Shown: positions 1 to 6,965 of the stretch, piece after piece
How positions within the stretch are numbered: the first letter of the stretch is position 1
Layout of the letters: every line of letters starts with the position of its first letter
Assembly: GCF_946223165.1 (NCBI RefSeq)
Contig: NZ_CAMIBP010000029.1
Span: 1-36,306, forward strand
Reading direction: 5' to 3'
DNA from: an uncultured Corynebacterium sp.
Lineage (GTDB): Bacteria; Actinomycetota; Actinomycetes; Mycobacteriales; Mycobacteriaceae
Length of the DNA stretch: 36,306 nucleotides
Position numbers and translations under genes: made by a program
Notes under the pieces: generated by a model
The model's input: only the letters and a program-made list of their open reading frames with translations
Told to the model about the DNA's origin: nothing
Database searches by the model: none

Positions 1-43
1 GTACTGCACTCGGGAGGGTGTGGGAGAGTAAGTTACCGCCGAC
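1..43 (+). rRNA. 5S ribosomal RNA, 3' end only (partial)
   Basis: The first bases match the end of a high-GC Gram-positive 5S rRNA: the GTACTGCACT block, then GGGAGGGTGTGGGAGAGTA, then a CCGCC stretch that would pair with the missing 5' end. Only about the last third of the gene is inside the window. A strong terminator follows about 40 bases downstream, as expected at the end of a 16S-23S-5S operon. The exact 3' end (43 or 44) is an estimate. Confidence 0.85.
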
Positions 44-80
44 ATAAAAACAAAAAACACAACAAAATACAGAAACACGA

Positions 81-127
81 GAGGGTCGTGAACCAAACAG
101 CTGGTTCACGACCCTCTTCGTCGTTTT
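81..127 (+). terminator. rRNA operon terminator, probably bidirectional
   Basis: A perfect 14 bp stem (81-94 with 103-116), beginning GAGGGTCG, closes an 8 nt loop. It is followed by TTCGTCGTTTT on the plus strand. On the minus strand the stem is followed by T-rich sequence, so it can also end the hypothetical gene that stops at 137. Confidence 0.9.
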
Positions 128-136
128 AGGCTTGAT

Positions 137-751
137 CTAGTCCGAAACTGGAACTTCGTACAGGAAGCCGTCGCACTGAATGCGGGCAGTGGCAAGTCCT
201 TCCCATTGTGGGTTCAGGCCGACCGCGCGGAGGGCATCGACGGCGGCGGCTGCAATGGCGACCGAGGATTCAGGGTCACCGTCCGTGGAGGAAAAGCCGA
301 GGTACAAAGTCCCGGTGCTCAGAACACCATCCACATCCTGATTGGTGCAGTAGACGTAGCCGGCGTGGCCGTTGTCTTGAGCACGTTCATGTCCAAAATG
401 TGCGGCTTCTTCTTTGTCATATCCCTCGTCGAACGAAAAGCTAATCGACTTTTCTTCCAAGGCCGTGGACAGCTGACGCAGGGCTAGAGCATGAGGGCTC
501 GGAGCGCTGATGCGGGATCGATACTCTGCGACCACGATATCGATGACATCCTGGAGGCTTTCCGGGCGTGGCTCCTCGCCGCGGAGGTCCTCCAACTCGT
601 CCGGGTCGAAGTCATCCTCTAAATTGGTGTGGATTTCGTCGGGCGACTGACCGTGGCAGAGAAGCAGACTGATGTCACTGGTCAATCCGTCGCTCTCGTA
701 CATACCGGGTGATGGCGGATAGGGGCTGTCGAACATTGCGTGTTGGGTCAT
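137..751 (-). CDS. DUF6891-like hypothetical protein
   Basis: This 204-residue, acidic, soluble-looking protein has no signal peptide or membrane segment. The first half is Asp/Glu-rich (a DDFDPDELEDLRGEE stretch near residue 50). The C-terminal half (about 95-200) contains a Gly-Tyr-Val-Tyr strand, an LYLGFS strand, a helix ending in ALRAVGL and a final W-x-G...ARIQC strand. This layout resembles DUF6891 proteins, which have no established function. The gene runs toward the rRNA operon and shares the terminator at 81-127. The start ATG has no strong Shine-Dalgarno sequence. It looks like an insertion next to the rRNA operon, but its base composition is only mildly lower in GC than its neighbours. 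Family assignment is from memory of the pattern. Confidence 0.7.
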   Translation of the reverse strand: MTQHAMFDSPYPPSPGMYESDGLTSDISLLLCHGQSPDEIHTNLEDDFDPDELEDLRGEEPRPESLQDVIDIVVAEYRSRISAPSPHALALRQLSTALEEKSISFSFDEGYDKEEAAHFGHERAQDNGHAGYVYCTNQDVDGVLSTGTLYLGFSSTDGDPESSVAIAAAAVDALRAVGLNPQWEGLATARIQCDGFLYEVPVSD

Positions 752-1092
752 GTCCGCAGAGTCTACGCGAATCGGAGTGGAAGCGTCTCACCTTATGGCT
801 GAGCAGACGGCTTATTCCATGCGCATGGGCGTAATGTGCGATTCCTACGTGGCGAAAGCGATTGAGCCGATCATGCGATCGACATAGTTGCCGCTGTATC
901 AGGAGCCACAATTGTCCCGCGGAGATCCCGTCGTTTGAGGTGTCGATGAAGGTGGTGCTGGTGCATGAACGCAACCCACAGTGGGTATCATCCATTAAGA
1001 GCGAATGGGAGGCTGTTTGACCTGCTTAAATGTCCCGTAACTCGGCGGGCGGGATGTAGCGCCGGTGCGGGAGATTGCGGGTGGGCGCCGTC
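752..1092. other. 341 bp without a convincing gene, possibly decayed coding DNA
   Basis: No reading frame here looks intact. Several short protein-like stretches occur in different frames. On the plus strand the frame around 793-893 reads through before a stop, and another begins at an ATG near 945 and stops at about 1020. On the minus strand 1026-1079 gives a tail containing HRRYIPPAELRD, loosely reminiscent of the C-terminal end of IS3-type transposases. This patchwork is what a decayed gene or element looks like, but no family can be named. A 106-codon minus frame over 675-995 overlaps the neighbouring gene and is judged spurious. Confidence 0.35.
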
Positions 1093-2028
1093 TTAGGCCC
1101 GCTTCGAGGCAAACGTCCTCTCGAGGCCGGAGAGTGGATCGACAAACGTGATGGACTTGGCCAACAGGTGCATGGGGACGGTCATATCTTCGGCGGACTC
1201 GGGGAGGACGGTCGGATAGACGGGGTCGCCGAGGATTGGGACGCCAGCCCTCCACATATGAAGGCGAAGTTGATGTGTCTTACCCGTGGCCGGTTTCAAT
1301 GTGTAGCGGCCCAGCGGCGGCTGCGGTCCGTGGATGGTCTCGAGCTCACTCTGTTCGGACGGTGAGACGGGGGCGGCATCGGCAAGCGTGGTGACGGCGT
1401 TGATGGGGCCGTCGACGAGGCGGCCCTGGATCTCTCCAGGAACCTTCTCGATCCGGGTCTCCCACAGAGTCGGGGTCTGGAAGTCGCGCAGCGCGGCGAT
1501 GGCCTCGTAGTTCTTGGTGACGCGGCGCTCGGCAAACATCGTTTGGTAGGCGCCGCGGACTGATCGATCTTTAGTAAAGAGGAGCACGCCTGAGGTGAGA
1601 CGATCCAGCCGGTGGGCAGGAGAAAGATCGTTGTTTCCCGTGGCGCGGCGGAGACGGACGGTGGCGGTCTCCACGATGTGACGGGCCCGCGGCATGGTGG
1701 CCATGAAGGGCGGCTTGTCGGCGACGAGGATGTGTTCGTCCTCAAAGAGAATAGGAATGTCGTAAGGGACGGGAACCTCGGGCGCGGGCTGCCGGTAGAA
1801 ATAAACGTCCTGGCCTTCAGTGACGATGGACTCGGGGCGCAGCCGGGTGCCGTTGCGTAGGACCACCTCGCCGGCGGCGAAGCGGGCGCGGAGGGCGGCC
1901 TCGTCATCGGACGCGGCGCGGTGACGCTGGGTGGAAATGAGGTGCCACAAAAAATCCCAGGCGGATACTGACGCAACGGGTACGCGCGCGCGGGTGGGGT
2001 TAAGGCCGTCCCGGATGTGCAGCGGCAT
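1093..2028 (-). CDS. RluA-family RNA pseudouridine synthase
   Basis: This 311-residue enzyme should convert specific uridines in rRNA or tRNA to pseudouridine. The family signature HRLDRLTSG is at about residues 139-147, with Asp142 as the expected catalytic aspartate. The ILFEDEHILVADKP strand before it and the GKTHQLRLH block near the C-terminus are also typical of RluA. The ATG at 2028 is preceded by AAGG at a usable distance, and the protein then begins MPLHIRDGL as in relatives. An in-frame ATG at 2127 would add 33 residues that overlap the divergent small gene at 2063, so it was rejected. The position that is modified cannot be told from sequence. One copy of the dispersed 13-mer lies inside the gene at 1376-1388, encoding TLADA. 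Confidence 0.9.
   Translation of the reverse strand: MPLHIRDGLNPTRARVPVASVSAWDFLWHLISTQRHRAASDDEAALRARFAAGEVVLRNGTRLRPESIVTEGQDVYFYRQPAPEVPVPYDIPILFEDEHILVADKPPFMATMPRARHIVETATVRLRRATGNNDLSPAHRLDRLTSGVLLFTKDRSVRGAYQTMFAERRVTKNYEAIAALRDFQTPTLWETRIEKVPGEIQGRLVDGPINAVTTLADAAPVSPSEQSELETIHGPQPPLGRYTLKPATGKTHQLRLHMWRAGVPILGDPVYPTVLPESAEDMTVPMHLLAKSITFVDPLSGLERTFASKRA
1376..1388 (+). repeat. dispersed 13-mer GCATCGGCAAGCG, copy 1 of 6
   Basis: Exact copies read on the plus strand are at 1376-1388, 6855-6867, 11488-11500, 23704-23716 and 31976-31988. A copy on the minus strand is at 18380-18392. A one-mismatch copy is at 17312-17324. The left flank is usually G-rich. All lie inside coding sequences, but in three different strand and frame contexts. 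Four encode Leu-Ala-Asp-Ala on the minus strand, one Ala-Ser-Ala-Ser on the plus strand, and one Ser-Ile-Gly-Lys on the minus strand. The function is unknown. Confidence 0.6.
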
Positions 2029-2062
2029 GACACCTTTGCCCCTGTGTACTAAGCTTTCCGCC

Positions 2063-2206
2063 ATGGATTTTAACGCTCTCCTCGAACCGTTCATTGCTTT
2101 CTTCTCTGATGGTATCGGTGCCGTCATCGCCCAGGTTGCTGAAGCTCTCTACCACATTCTTTTCCCGGCTAACTCCGAGGCCGCGCATACCGTCACCGAG
2201 AAGTAA
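2063..2206 (+). CDS. 47-residue amphipathic peptide, candidate small membrane or porin-like protein
   Basis: The peptide begins MDFNALLEPFIAFFSDG and continues with a mostly hydrophobic stretch (GIGAVIAQVAEALYHILF) to about residue 36, then a polar tail ending in TEK. It has no cleavable signal peptide. The size, net acidic charge and amphipathic helix recall the small PorA/PorH-type peptides of corynebacterial cell walls, but no sequence identity to them is claimed. The start is supported by TAAGCT at 2050-2055, exactly 7 nt before the ATG, the same leaderless promoter spacing seen at nine other genes here. There is no Shine-Dalgarno sequence. It is divergent from the pseudouridine synthase gene, with 34 bp between the two starts. 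The function is inferred only from size and composition. Confidence 0.65.
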   Translation: MDFNALLEPFIAFFSDGIGAVIAQVAEALYHILFPANSEAAHTVTEK

Positions 2207-2318
2207 ACCTCAACGTTAGATCGTCGGGCTTCCGCCGTGGAGTGACCTAGGCGGCGAGTGTCGATAGGCAGTGGTCCGCGCTACAATAGTGTTATAACCA
2301 CTTCGAAAGGATGATCTC

Positions 2319-3215
2319 ATGGCCAAGGAAGACATTGTCGTCGTTGCTGTAGACGGCTCGGATGCATCGAAGAACGCGGTGCGTTGGGCTGCAAACACCG
2401 CCATGAAGCGCGGGATTCCACTGCGTATTGCGTCGAGCTACACCGTTCCCCAGTTCCTCTACGCGGAGGGCATGGTCCCGCCGAAGGAACTGTTCGATGA
2501 CCTCCAGGCGGAGACCCTTGAGAAGATTGAGGATGCCCGCGCTATTGCGCATGAGGTAGCACCGGAGATCAAGATTGGTCATACCGTTGCCGAAGGCTCC
2601 CCTATTGACATGCTGCTAGAGATGTCCAAGGACGTGACGATGATTGTCATGGGCTCCCGCGGCATGGGCGGCCTGTCCGGCATGGTCATGGGTTCGGTCT
2701 CCAGCTCCGTGGTGTCTCACGCCAGCTGCCCGGTGGTTGTTGTCCGTGAGGACAACAACGTCACTGAGGCGAACAAGTACGGTCCTGTCATCGTCGGCGT
2801 GGACGGCTCCGAGGTGTCCCAGAAGGCAACTGAGGTGGCTTTCGCTGAGGCCGCTGCCCGCGGCGCCGAGCTGATTGCCGTTCACACGTGGATGGATATG
2901 CAGGTTCAGGCTTCGCTGGCAGGTCTGTCCGCCGCCCAGGCTGAATGGGCCGAGGTGGAAAAGGATCAGGCGAATCTTCTAGACGAGCGTCTGGCTGAGT
3001 TCACGGCGAAGTACCCGAGTGTTCCGGTCAAGAAGGTTATTGCTCGCGATCGCCCGGTCCGCGCGCTGTCCGATGCCGCTGAGGGCGGCCAGCTCCTCAT
3101 TGTTGGCTCGCACGGCCGTGGTGGTTTCAAAGGCATGCTGCTGGGCTCGACGTCCCGTTCGTTGCTCCAGTCCGCTCCATGCCCGATGATGGTGGTGCGT
3201 CCGGAGTCCGAGTAA
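2319..3215 (+). CDS. universal stress protein, tandem UspA domains
   Basis: This 298-residue cytoplasmic protein has two Usp domains, about residues 5-144 and 152-296. Each ends with the ATP-binding signature G-x2-G-x9-G-(S/T): GSRGMGG followed by GSVSSS in the first, GSHGRGG followed by GSTSRS in the second. This indicates a nucleotide-binding Usp of the UspA/UspFG class. Such proteins respond to starvation, stress or low oxygen. The start is set by a good ribosome site, GAAAGGA, 8 nt before the ATG. A TACAAT hexamer at 2282-2287 is a likely -10 element. The gene is monocistronic: a long hairpin with a T-run follows at 3266-3313. Position and order suggest the uspA3 counterpart of C. glutamicum, from memory and not certain. 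Confidence 0.9.
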   Translation: MAKEDIVVVAVDGSDASKNAVRWAANTAMKRGIPLRIASSYTVPQFLYAEGMVPPKELFDDLQAETLEKIEDARAIAHEVAPEIKIGHTVAEGSPIDMLLEMSKDVTMIVMGSRGMGGLSGMVMGSVSSSVVSHASCPVVVVREDNNVTEANKYGPVIVGVDGSEVSQKATEVAFAEAAARGAELIAVHTWMDMQVQASLAGLSAAQAEWAEVEKDQANLLDERLAEFTAKYPSVPVKKVIARDRPVRALSDAAEGGQLLIVGSHGRGGFKGMLLGSTSRSLLQSAPCPMMVVRPESE

Positions 3216-3265
3216 GTCTAGCCTCGTTCTGGGGCGTGCCGCGCACGCCGTAACGGTGCGCTAAC

Positions 3266-3313
3266 AAGTCGATGAGTATCCCGTAACGATTGCGGGTCGC
3301 TCGTCGACTTTTG
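3266..3313 (+). terminator. hairpin terminator after the universal stress gene
   Basis: Eleven base pairs (3266-3276 with 3300-3310, one G-T pair) enclose an inner CCCG/CGGG helix and are followed by TTTTG. A smaller perfect stem-loop, GGCGTGC/GCACGCC, sits upstream at 3233-3249 and lacks a T-run. Confidence 0.7.
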
Positions 3314-3373
3314 TCATTAACGGGCGCATAGTGGAATTCGTACCTTAAAACAATACTAAAAGGGAGAAGTTCC

Positions 3374-3631
3374 ATGGGCATTATTGCTTCCATCATCGTC
3401 GGCATCATCGCAGGCTGGTTGGCAGAGAAAATTATGAAGCGCGATCACGGCCTTCTCACGAACCTCATCGTGGGCCTCATCGGCGGCCTTATCGGTGGCT
3501 TGGTCCTTAAGCCCTTTGGTTTCGACTCGGACGCGGTGGGGTGGATTATGAACATCGTGGCCGGCACCCTCGGCGCGGTGATCCTCCTGTGGATTCTGGG
3601 CCTGGTGAAGGGCAAGTCTGCGGCGAATTAA
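3374..3631 (+). CDS. GlsB/YeaQ/YmgE-family small membrane protein
   Basis: This 85-residue protein has three hydrophobic segments (about 1-15, 32-50, 58-80). They are Gly-rich, with repeated G-G-L-I-G patterns typical of the transglycosylase-associated GlsB/YeaQ/YmgE family. A short charged loop (EKIMKRDHG) follows the first segment. Members are stress-induced inner-membrane proteins of unknown mechanism. A strong ribosome site (AAAGGGAGAAG, 3359-3369) precedes the ATG. It follows the stress protein gene after that gene's terminator, so it has its own promoter, probably in the AT-rich stretch around 3345-3357. The next gene, a TetR regulator, starts only 78 bp downstream behind its own operator. 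Confidence 0.85.
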   Translation: MGIIASIIVGIIAGWLAEKIMKRDHGLLTNLIVGLIGGLIGGLVLKPFGFDSDAVGWIMNIVAGTLGAVILLWILGLVKGKSAAN

Positions 3632-3650
3632 TTCTAACTCGCGCGGACAT

Positions 3651-3683
3651 ACCGGTTTGTCTATATTGTATAGATGAACCGGT
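3651..3683 (+). promoter_or_regulatory. 33 bp palindromic operator/promoter of the TetR gene
   Basis: The outer arms ACCGGTT and AACCGGT and the inner arms TCTATA and TATAGA form a near-perfect inverted repeat centred at 3667. Only the positions flanking each arm break the symmetry. It contains TATATT and TATAGAT sequences that can serve as -10 elements and ends 26 bp before the TetR start codon. The natural reading is autoregulation by the TetR protein. Confidence 0.8.
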
Positions 3684-3709
3684 TTCGCCGTTTTATCTAA
3701 AGGAGAGTC

Positions 3710-4321
3710 GTGACCACCCCGCAGAAGAAGTCCCGCCGCAACCGCCCCAGCCCGCGCGCCCGCTTGCTGGAGTCCGCGACCACCTTGTTCACGACGGAGG
3801 GCATCCGCGTCATCGGCATCGATCGCATCCTCCGCGAGGCCGACGTGGCCAAGGCCTCTCTGTACTCCCTGTTCGGCTCGAAGGACGCACTGGTCATCGC
3901 CTATATTGAGGCTCTCGATGAGAAATACCGAGCGGAGTGGTCCGAGCGCACGGAGGGCCTCGACGTGGACGGCAAGGTCTTGGCCTTCTTTGACAAGGCC
4001 ATCGACGACGAGCCAGGCATGGAATATCGCGGCTCGCACTTCCTCAACGCCGCGGGCGAATACCCGCGCCCGGAGACAGATCAGGAGCGCGGCATCGTCG
4101 CTGCCTGCCTGGCGCACCGAGACTGGATGCACGGAACCTTGACCACACTGCTCACCGCCCGTAATGGGTACCCCTCCCAGGGGCAGGCGAGTCAGCTGCT
4201 CATTCTCCTTGACGGAGGGCTGGCGGGCGCCCGACTGCAGCGGGATGTCGAGCCCCTGCGCATCGCGCGGGAGATGGCGACGCAGATGCTCTCAGCGCCG
4301 CCGGCGGATTATTCGATCTAG
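3710..4321 (+). CDS. TetR/AcrR-family transcriptional regulator
   Basis: This is a 203-residue repressor. A basic N-terminal tail (residues 1-14) leads into the TetR helix-turn-helix (about 15-62). The signature stretch is GIRVIGIDRILREADVAKAS followed by LYSLFGSKDAL, as in the family. Residues 65-195 form the variable ligand-binding and dimer domain. The ligand cannot be inferred. The start is GTG at 3710, with AAAGGAGAG just upstream. The gene directly follows the palindrome at 3651-3683, which it probably binds. Its stop lies 5 bp from the convergent YidC gene. No transporter or enzyme with the same palindrome is adjacent, so its regulon beyond itself is unknown. Confidence 0.88.
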   Translation: MTTPQKKSRRNRPSPRARLLESATTLFTTEGIRVIGIDRILREADVAKASLYSLFGSKDALVIAYIEALDEKYRAEWSERTEGLDVDGKVLAFFDKAIDDEPGMEYRGSHFLNAAGEYPRPETDQERGIVAACLAHRDWMHGTLTTLLTARNGYPSQGQASQLLILLDGGLAGARLQRDVEPLRIAREMATQMLSAPPADYSI

Positions 4322-4326
4322 GTGAA

Positions 4327-5337
4327 TTAGCTCGCTTCGCTGTCGGCATCCTGCGGAGCAGGGGCGGCCGATTGCTGCTTGGCGGCCTTGCGCTCTGCGC
4401 GAATAGCGGAGTGCGCCTCCGCAATCATCTTGCGGTGTGCTTGGCGTTCTTCGCGGGGGATGGCGAGACGCTCAGCCTTGCGGGCGGCCTTTTCTGCCTT
4501 GCGCTCCTTGCGGGGGCGGCGCCACGAACGGATGGCGTCGTGGCGCATCTGATGGACCTCCTCTGTCAGCGGGTAGCGCTTGTGGAGGATGTAGTTGTAC
4601 ACCAGAGTTTGGATGAGCGTGAAGAGATAGGTGCAGCCCCAGTACAGGATGACCGCCACGGGAACGATGGTGTTGACGGCGGCGTTCCAGAGAATCCATG
4701 GGGCCAGGATCACCATGAGGCACGTGAACCAGAACATGCGGCGCGCGAATGTCTGCTCGAAGCGGGTGGTCTGGAAAGTCCGGTACATCGAGAGGATGGA
4801 GTTGAGGATTGTGAAGACGATGGCCGCGGCGAGGATGGGGGTCACGAGCTCGACATGATCGCGAGCGAGCGCAACGATGGAGACGTCGTTGATCGTCGCG
4901 GCCCGGAAGCTGTCGATGTCGTGTTCATTGAGGAGGCCGACGCGGTGCAGGTCCGTGCGGCGGGACATACGGAGCACGACTTGGTAGAGGCCGATGAAGA
5001 AGGGAATCATGATGAACACCGGCAGGCAGCCAGCAGCCGGGTTATAGCCGAATCGTTCGCGCAGCGCGTTTTGCTCGCGGATGATGCCTTCTGCTTCCTC
5101 GGGCGTGGACGCGTCGTTCAGGCGTGCGGTGAGGGCCTCGTTCTCCGGTCGCATGAGGGCTCCAAGGCGCGCGGCCTTGACGGACAACCAGTTGAGCGGC
5201 GCGATGAACCCGCGCACGGTGAGTACGAGCAGGACGATGGAGGCGATCCAGGCGGTGGAATTGTCCATGAAGGTCGCGGCCAGCAGGTGCCATAGCTTCA
5301 TGATGGCGGACACTGGGTAGACGAAGATATCAATCAT
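4327..5337 (-). CDS. YidC/Oxa1-family membrane protein insertase
   Basis: This 336-residue polytopic protein should insert and fold proteins in the cytoplasmic membrane. The start MIDIFVYPVSAIMKLWHLLA matches the first transmembrane segment of actinobacterial YidC. Next come the conserved region TVRGFIAPLNW, a charged cytoplasmic hairpin (about 65-100), the NPAAGCLPVFIMIPFFIGLY segment and two or three further membrane helices. The C-terminal 70 residues are very rich in Lys/Arg, as in ribosome-binding YidC tails. An in-frame GTG at 5397 would add 20 residues but is less like the family. The gene is not next to rnpA or rpmH, so it is probably a second paralogue. It is divergent from the sortase gene, with which it may cooperate at the envelope. 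Confidence 0.88.
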   Translation of the reverse strand: MIDIFVYPVSAIMKLWHLLAATFMDNSTAWIASIVLLVLTVRGFIAPLNWLSVKAARLGALMRPENEALTARLNDASTPEEAEGIIREQNALRERFGYNPAAGCLPVFIMIPFFIGLYQVVLRMSRRTDLHRVGLLNEHDIDSFRAATINDVSIVALARDHVELVTPILAAAIVFTILNSILSMYRTFQTTRFEQTFARRMFWFTCLMVILAPWILWNAAVNTIVPVAVILYWGCTYLFTLIQTLVYNYILHKRYPLTEEVHQMRHDAIRSWRRPRKERKAEKAARKAERLAIPREERQAHRKMIAEAHSAIRAERKAAKQQSAAPAPQDADSEAS

Positions 5338-5440
5338 GGCGGAGTCTGGGGCCTTTCCAACAACAGGCGCGCCGCGAGACACAGGCGCCCCGAGCACGCG
5401 AATACGCTCTTACACACTACCGCCACTAGAGTAAGAATTT

Positions 5441-6208
5441 ATGAAGAAAAGAATCGCCAGCGTCACCTCGGTGCTGGGCGAGCTCATGCTGACCGCCGGC
5501 GTCATCTTGCTGCTCTTTGCGTTCTACGAGTCGTACTGGACCAACATCGCCTCGGGCAAACTGCAGGACCAGGCCTCGGAGAGCTTGGATGCGGAGTGGG
5601 GCAGCGGGGAGTACGTCAACCCGCGCAGCACGTCGGTGCCGAAGCTGGGTGAAGCGTTTGCCCGCATGTACGTCCCGTCGTTCGGCTCAGACTTCCACTT
5701 CGCCATCGTCGAGGGCACGGCGGACGAGGACCTGCTTGCCGGACCGGGCCGCTACACGGACTCGCAGATGCCTGGGGAGAAGGGCAACTTTGCGGTCGCC
5801 GGCCACCGCGTGGGCAAGGGCGCACCCTTCAACGATCTGGGCAAACTGGAGACCTGCGACGCCATTGTCGTGGAGACGAAGACCCAGTGGATCACGTACC
5901 GGGTGCTGCCCATTGACGGCGGTACCGCGGGCGCCGAGGGCTGCCTGACCCCGGAGCAGCAGGCCAAGCTCACCGCGGAATATGCCGGCGTGCAGGGGCG
6001 GACGATTACGACCCCGGGCGACGTCGGCGTCATCGCCCCGGTTCCGGGGACTGAGGTTTCGGTGGCCGAGGCTTCCGAGGGCCTTATGACGCTCACCACG
6101 TGCCACCCGCAGTTTTCCAACGCGGAGCGCATGATCATTCACGCCATGGAGGTCTCTGCGGAGCCGAAGAATGACACCACCCGTCCCGCCGTCTTGGAGG
6201 AAAGCTAA
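5441..6208 (+). CDS. class E sortase
   Basis: This 255-residue transpeptidase should anchor secreted proteins to the cell wall. A signal-anchor helix spans about residues 9-29, followed by an extracellular sortase domain. The catalytic triad is visible: His122 in AVAGHRVG, Cys221 in LTTCHPQ and Arg230 in SNAER. The TLTTC motif and lack of a second membrane helix suit the housekeeping class E/F enzymes of actinobacteria. Substrates of this class often carry an LAxTG-type motif, and none is encoded in this window. The ATG at 5441 has no Shine-Dalgarno sequence. A TAGAGT element lies 8 nt upstream, so the mRNA is probably leaderless. The stop overlaps the start of the next gene. Confidence 0.9.
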   Translation: MKKRIASVTSVLGELMLTAGVILLLFAFYESYWTNIASGKLQDQASESLDAEWGSGEYVNPRSTSVPKLGEAFARMYVPSFGSDFHFAIVEGTADEDLLAGPGRYTDSQMPGEKGNFAVAGHRVGKGAPFNDLGKLETCDAIVVETKTQWITYRVLPIDGGTAGAEGCLTPEQQAKLTAEYAGVQGRTITTPGDVGVIAPVPGTEVSVAEASEGLMTLTTCHPQFSNAERMIIHAMEVSAEPKNDTTRPAVLEES

Positions 6209-6360
6209 TGTACAGCGCACTGTGGAATCTGCTGCCCGGCCCCACGTGGCTCAAGGTCATCGAGGCGCTCGTCCTGCTTGTGGCGATGTTTTTCCTCCTC
6301 ATGGAGGTCGTCTTCCCGTGGGTGTCGACGATGATGCCGTACAACGACGTCGCTGTGTAA
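6208..6360 (+). CDS. 50-residue single-pass membrane peptide coupled to the sortase gene
   Basis: The ORF shares one base with the sortase stop (TAATG), so it is translationally coupled. GGAGGAAAG lies just upstream as ribosome site. The peptide starts MYSALWNLLPGPTWLKVIEA. One strongly hydrophobic segment (about residues 15-42, ALVLLVAMFFLLMEVVFPWV) is followed by a short polar tail. No known domain is recognised. The tight overlap with the sortase gene suggests a partner or stabiliser of the sortase, as small membrane proteins often are, but this is inference. It is short enough to be missed by automated gene callers. Confidence 0.75.
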   Translation: MYSALWNLLPGPTWLKVIEALVLLVAMFFLLMEVVFPWVSTMMPYNDVAV

Positions 6361-6370
6361 GAGGCCCGCG

Positions 6371-6952
6371 CTAGAGTCCGAGGTTCTTGATGGCCTCCTG
6401 CGCGATGAGCTCCGCCTTGAGCGTCTGCTGTTGGTTCGTCCACACGAGGACGGCCTTGGTGCCCTTGGCTACCGCGTAGACGGACATCTCTGCGCTGAGG
6501 ACGCCGCGGCCGCCTTCCCAGCCGTTGGTATCGGCGGCGGAGACGGGCTCGGTGGAGTCAATGGGCGCTGCCCAGTCGACGGCGGCGTGCGCCGCGTCCT
6601 CGGAACCCATGTCGCGGACAATGACGGTGGCCTGCGGGGCCTCCGGGTAGGACCAGAACACGCAAGCAGGGGTGGCAAATCGCGTGTCGATGCCCAGCTG
6701 CGTCATGCGCTGGCCGTTGGTGTCGGCAACCCACTGGGTGTCGAGGTAGGGGCACTCAGTCCACTCGGAAACCTCGGCCGGGGTGTCGGCGGGCAGCCCA
6801 CCGTCGGGGGCCGCCTGGGGCGCGGCGGGGGAGGCGGACGCCACGGAGGGGGCGGCATCGGCAAGCGTGGCGTCGGAGGACGCGCCATCGGTGGAGGAGC
6901 AGCCCACCAGGAGTGCTGCGGCGGCGAGCAGGGGAAGTAGGCTAGTGCGCAT
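6371..6952 (-). CDS. DUF2020 lipoprotein
   Basis: This 193-residue protein has a lipoprotein signal peptide: charged start MRTSLLPLLAAAALLVGCSS, with the lipobox LVGC placing the acylated Cys at residue 18. An Ala/Ser/Pro-rich linker follows to about residue 55. The globular part then contains CPYLDTQWVADTNGQRM, TRFATPACVFWSYPE and a C-terminal IAQEAIKNLGL, matching actinobacterial DUF2020 proteins of unknown role. It converges on the sortase operon, with 10 bp between stops, and is divergent from hrrS. Its ATG interlocks with the hrrS ATG (CATG). Its TAAGCT promoter element, 7 nt upstream, lies inside the first codons of hrrS. A role in envelope heme or redox sensing with HrrS is possible but unsupported. 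Confidence 0.85.
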   Translation of the reverse strand: MRTSLLPLLAAAALLVGCSSTDGASSDATLADAAPSVASASPAAPQAAPDGGLPADTPAEVSEWTECPYLDTQWVADTNGQRMTQLGIDTRFATPACVFWSYPEAPQATVIVRDMGSEDAAHAAVDWAAPIDSTEPVSAADTNGWEGGRGVLSAEMSVYAVAKGTKAVLVWTNQQQTLKAELIAQEAIKNLGL

Positions 6953-6965
6953 GAAGACCAGCTTA
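6938..6965. promoter_or_regulatory. mirror-image leaderless promoters around an interlocked CATG
   Basis: The plus strand reads TAGGCT (6938-6943), 7 nt, then ATG of hrrS (6951). The minus strand reads TAAGCT (6965-6960), 7 nt, then ATG of the lipoprotein (6952). The 28 bp form an imperfect palindrome centred on CATG. Each -10 element lies in the other gene's territory. Confidence 0.7.

Noticed and set aside
675..995. 106-codon minus-strand frame over the start of the DUF6891-like gene
   Set aside because: It overlaps a better-supported gene, has an odd His/Arg-rich composition and no recognisable domain or ribosome site.
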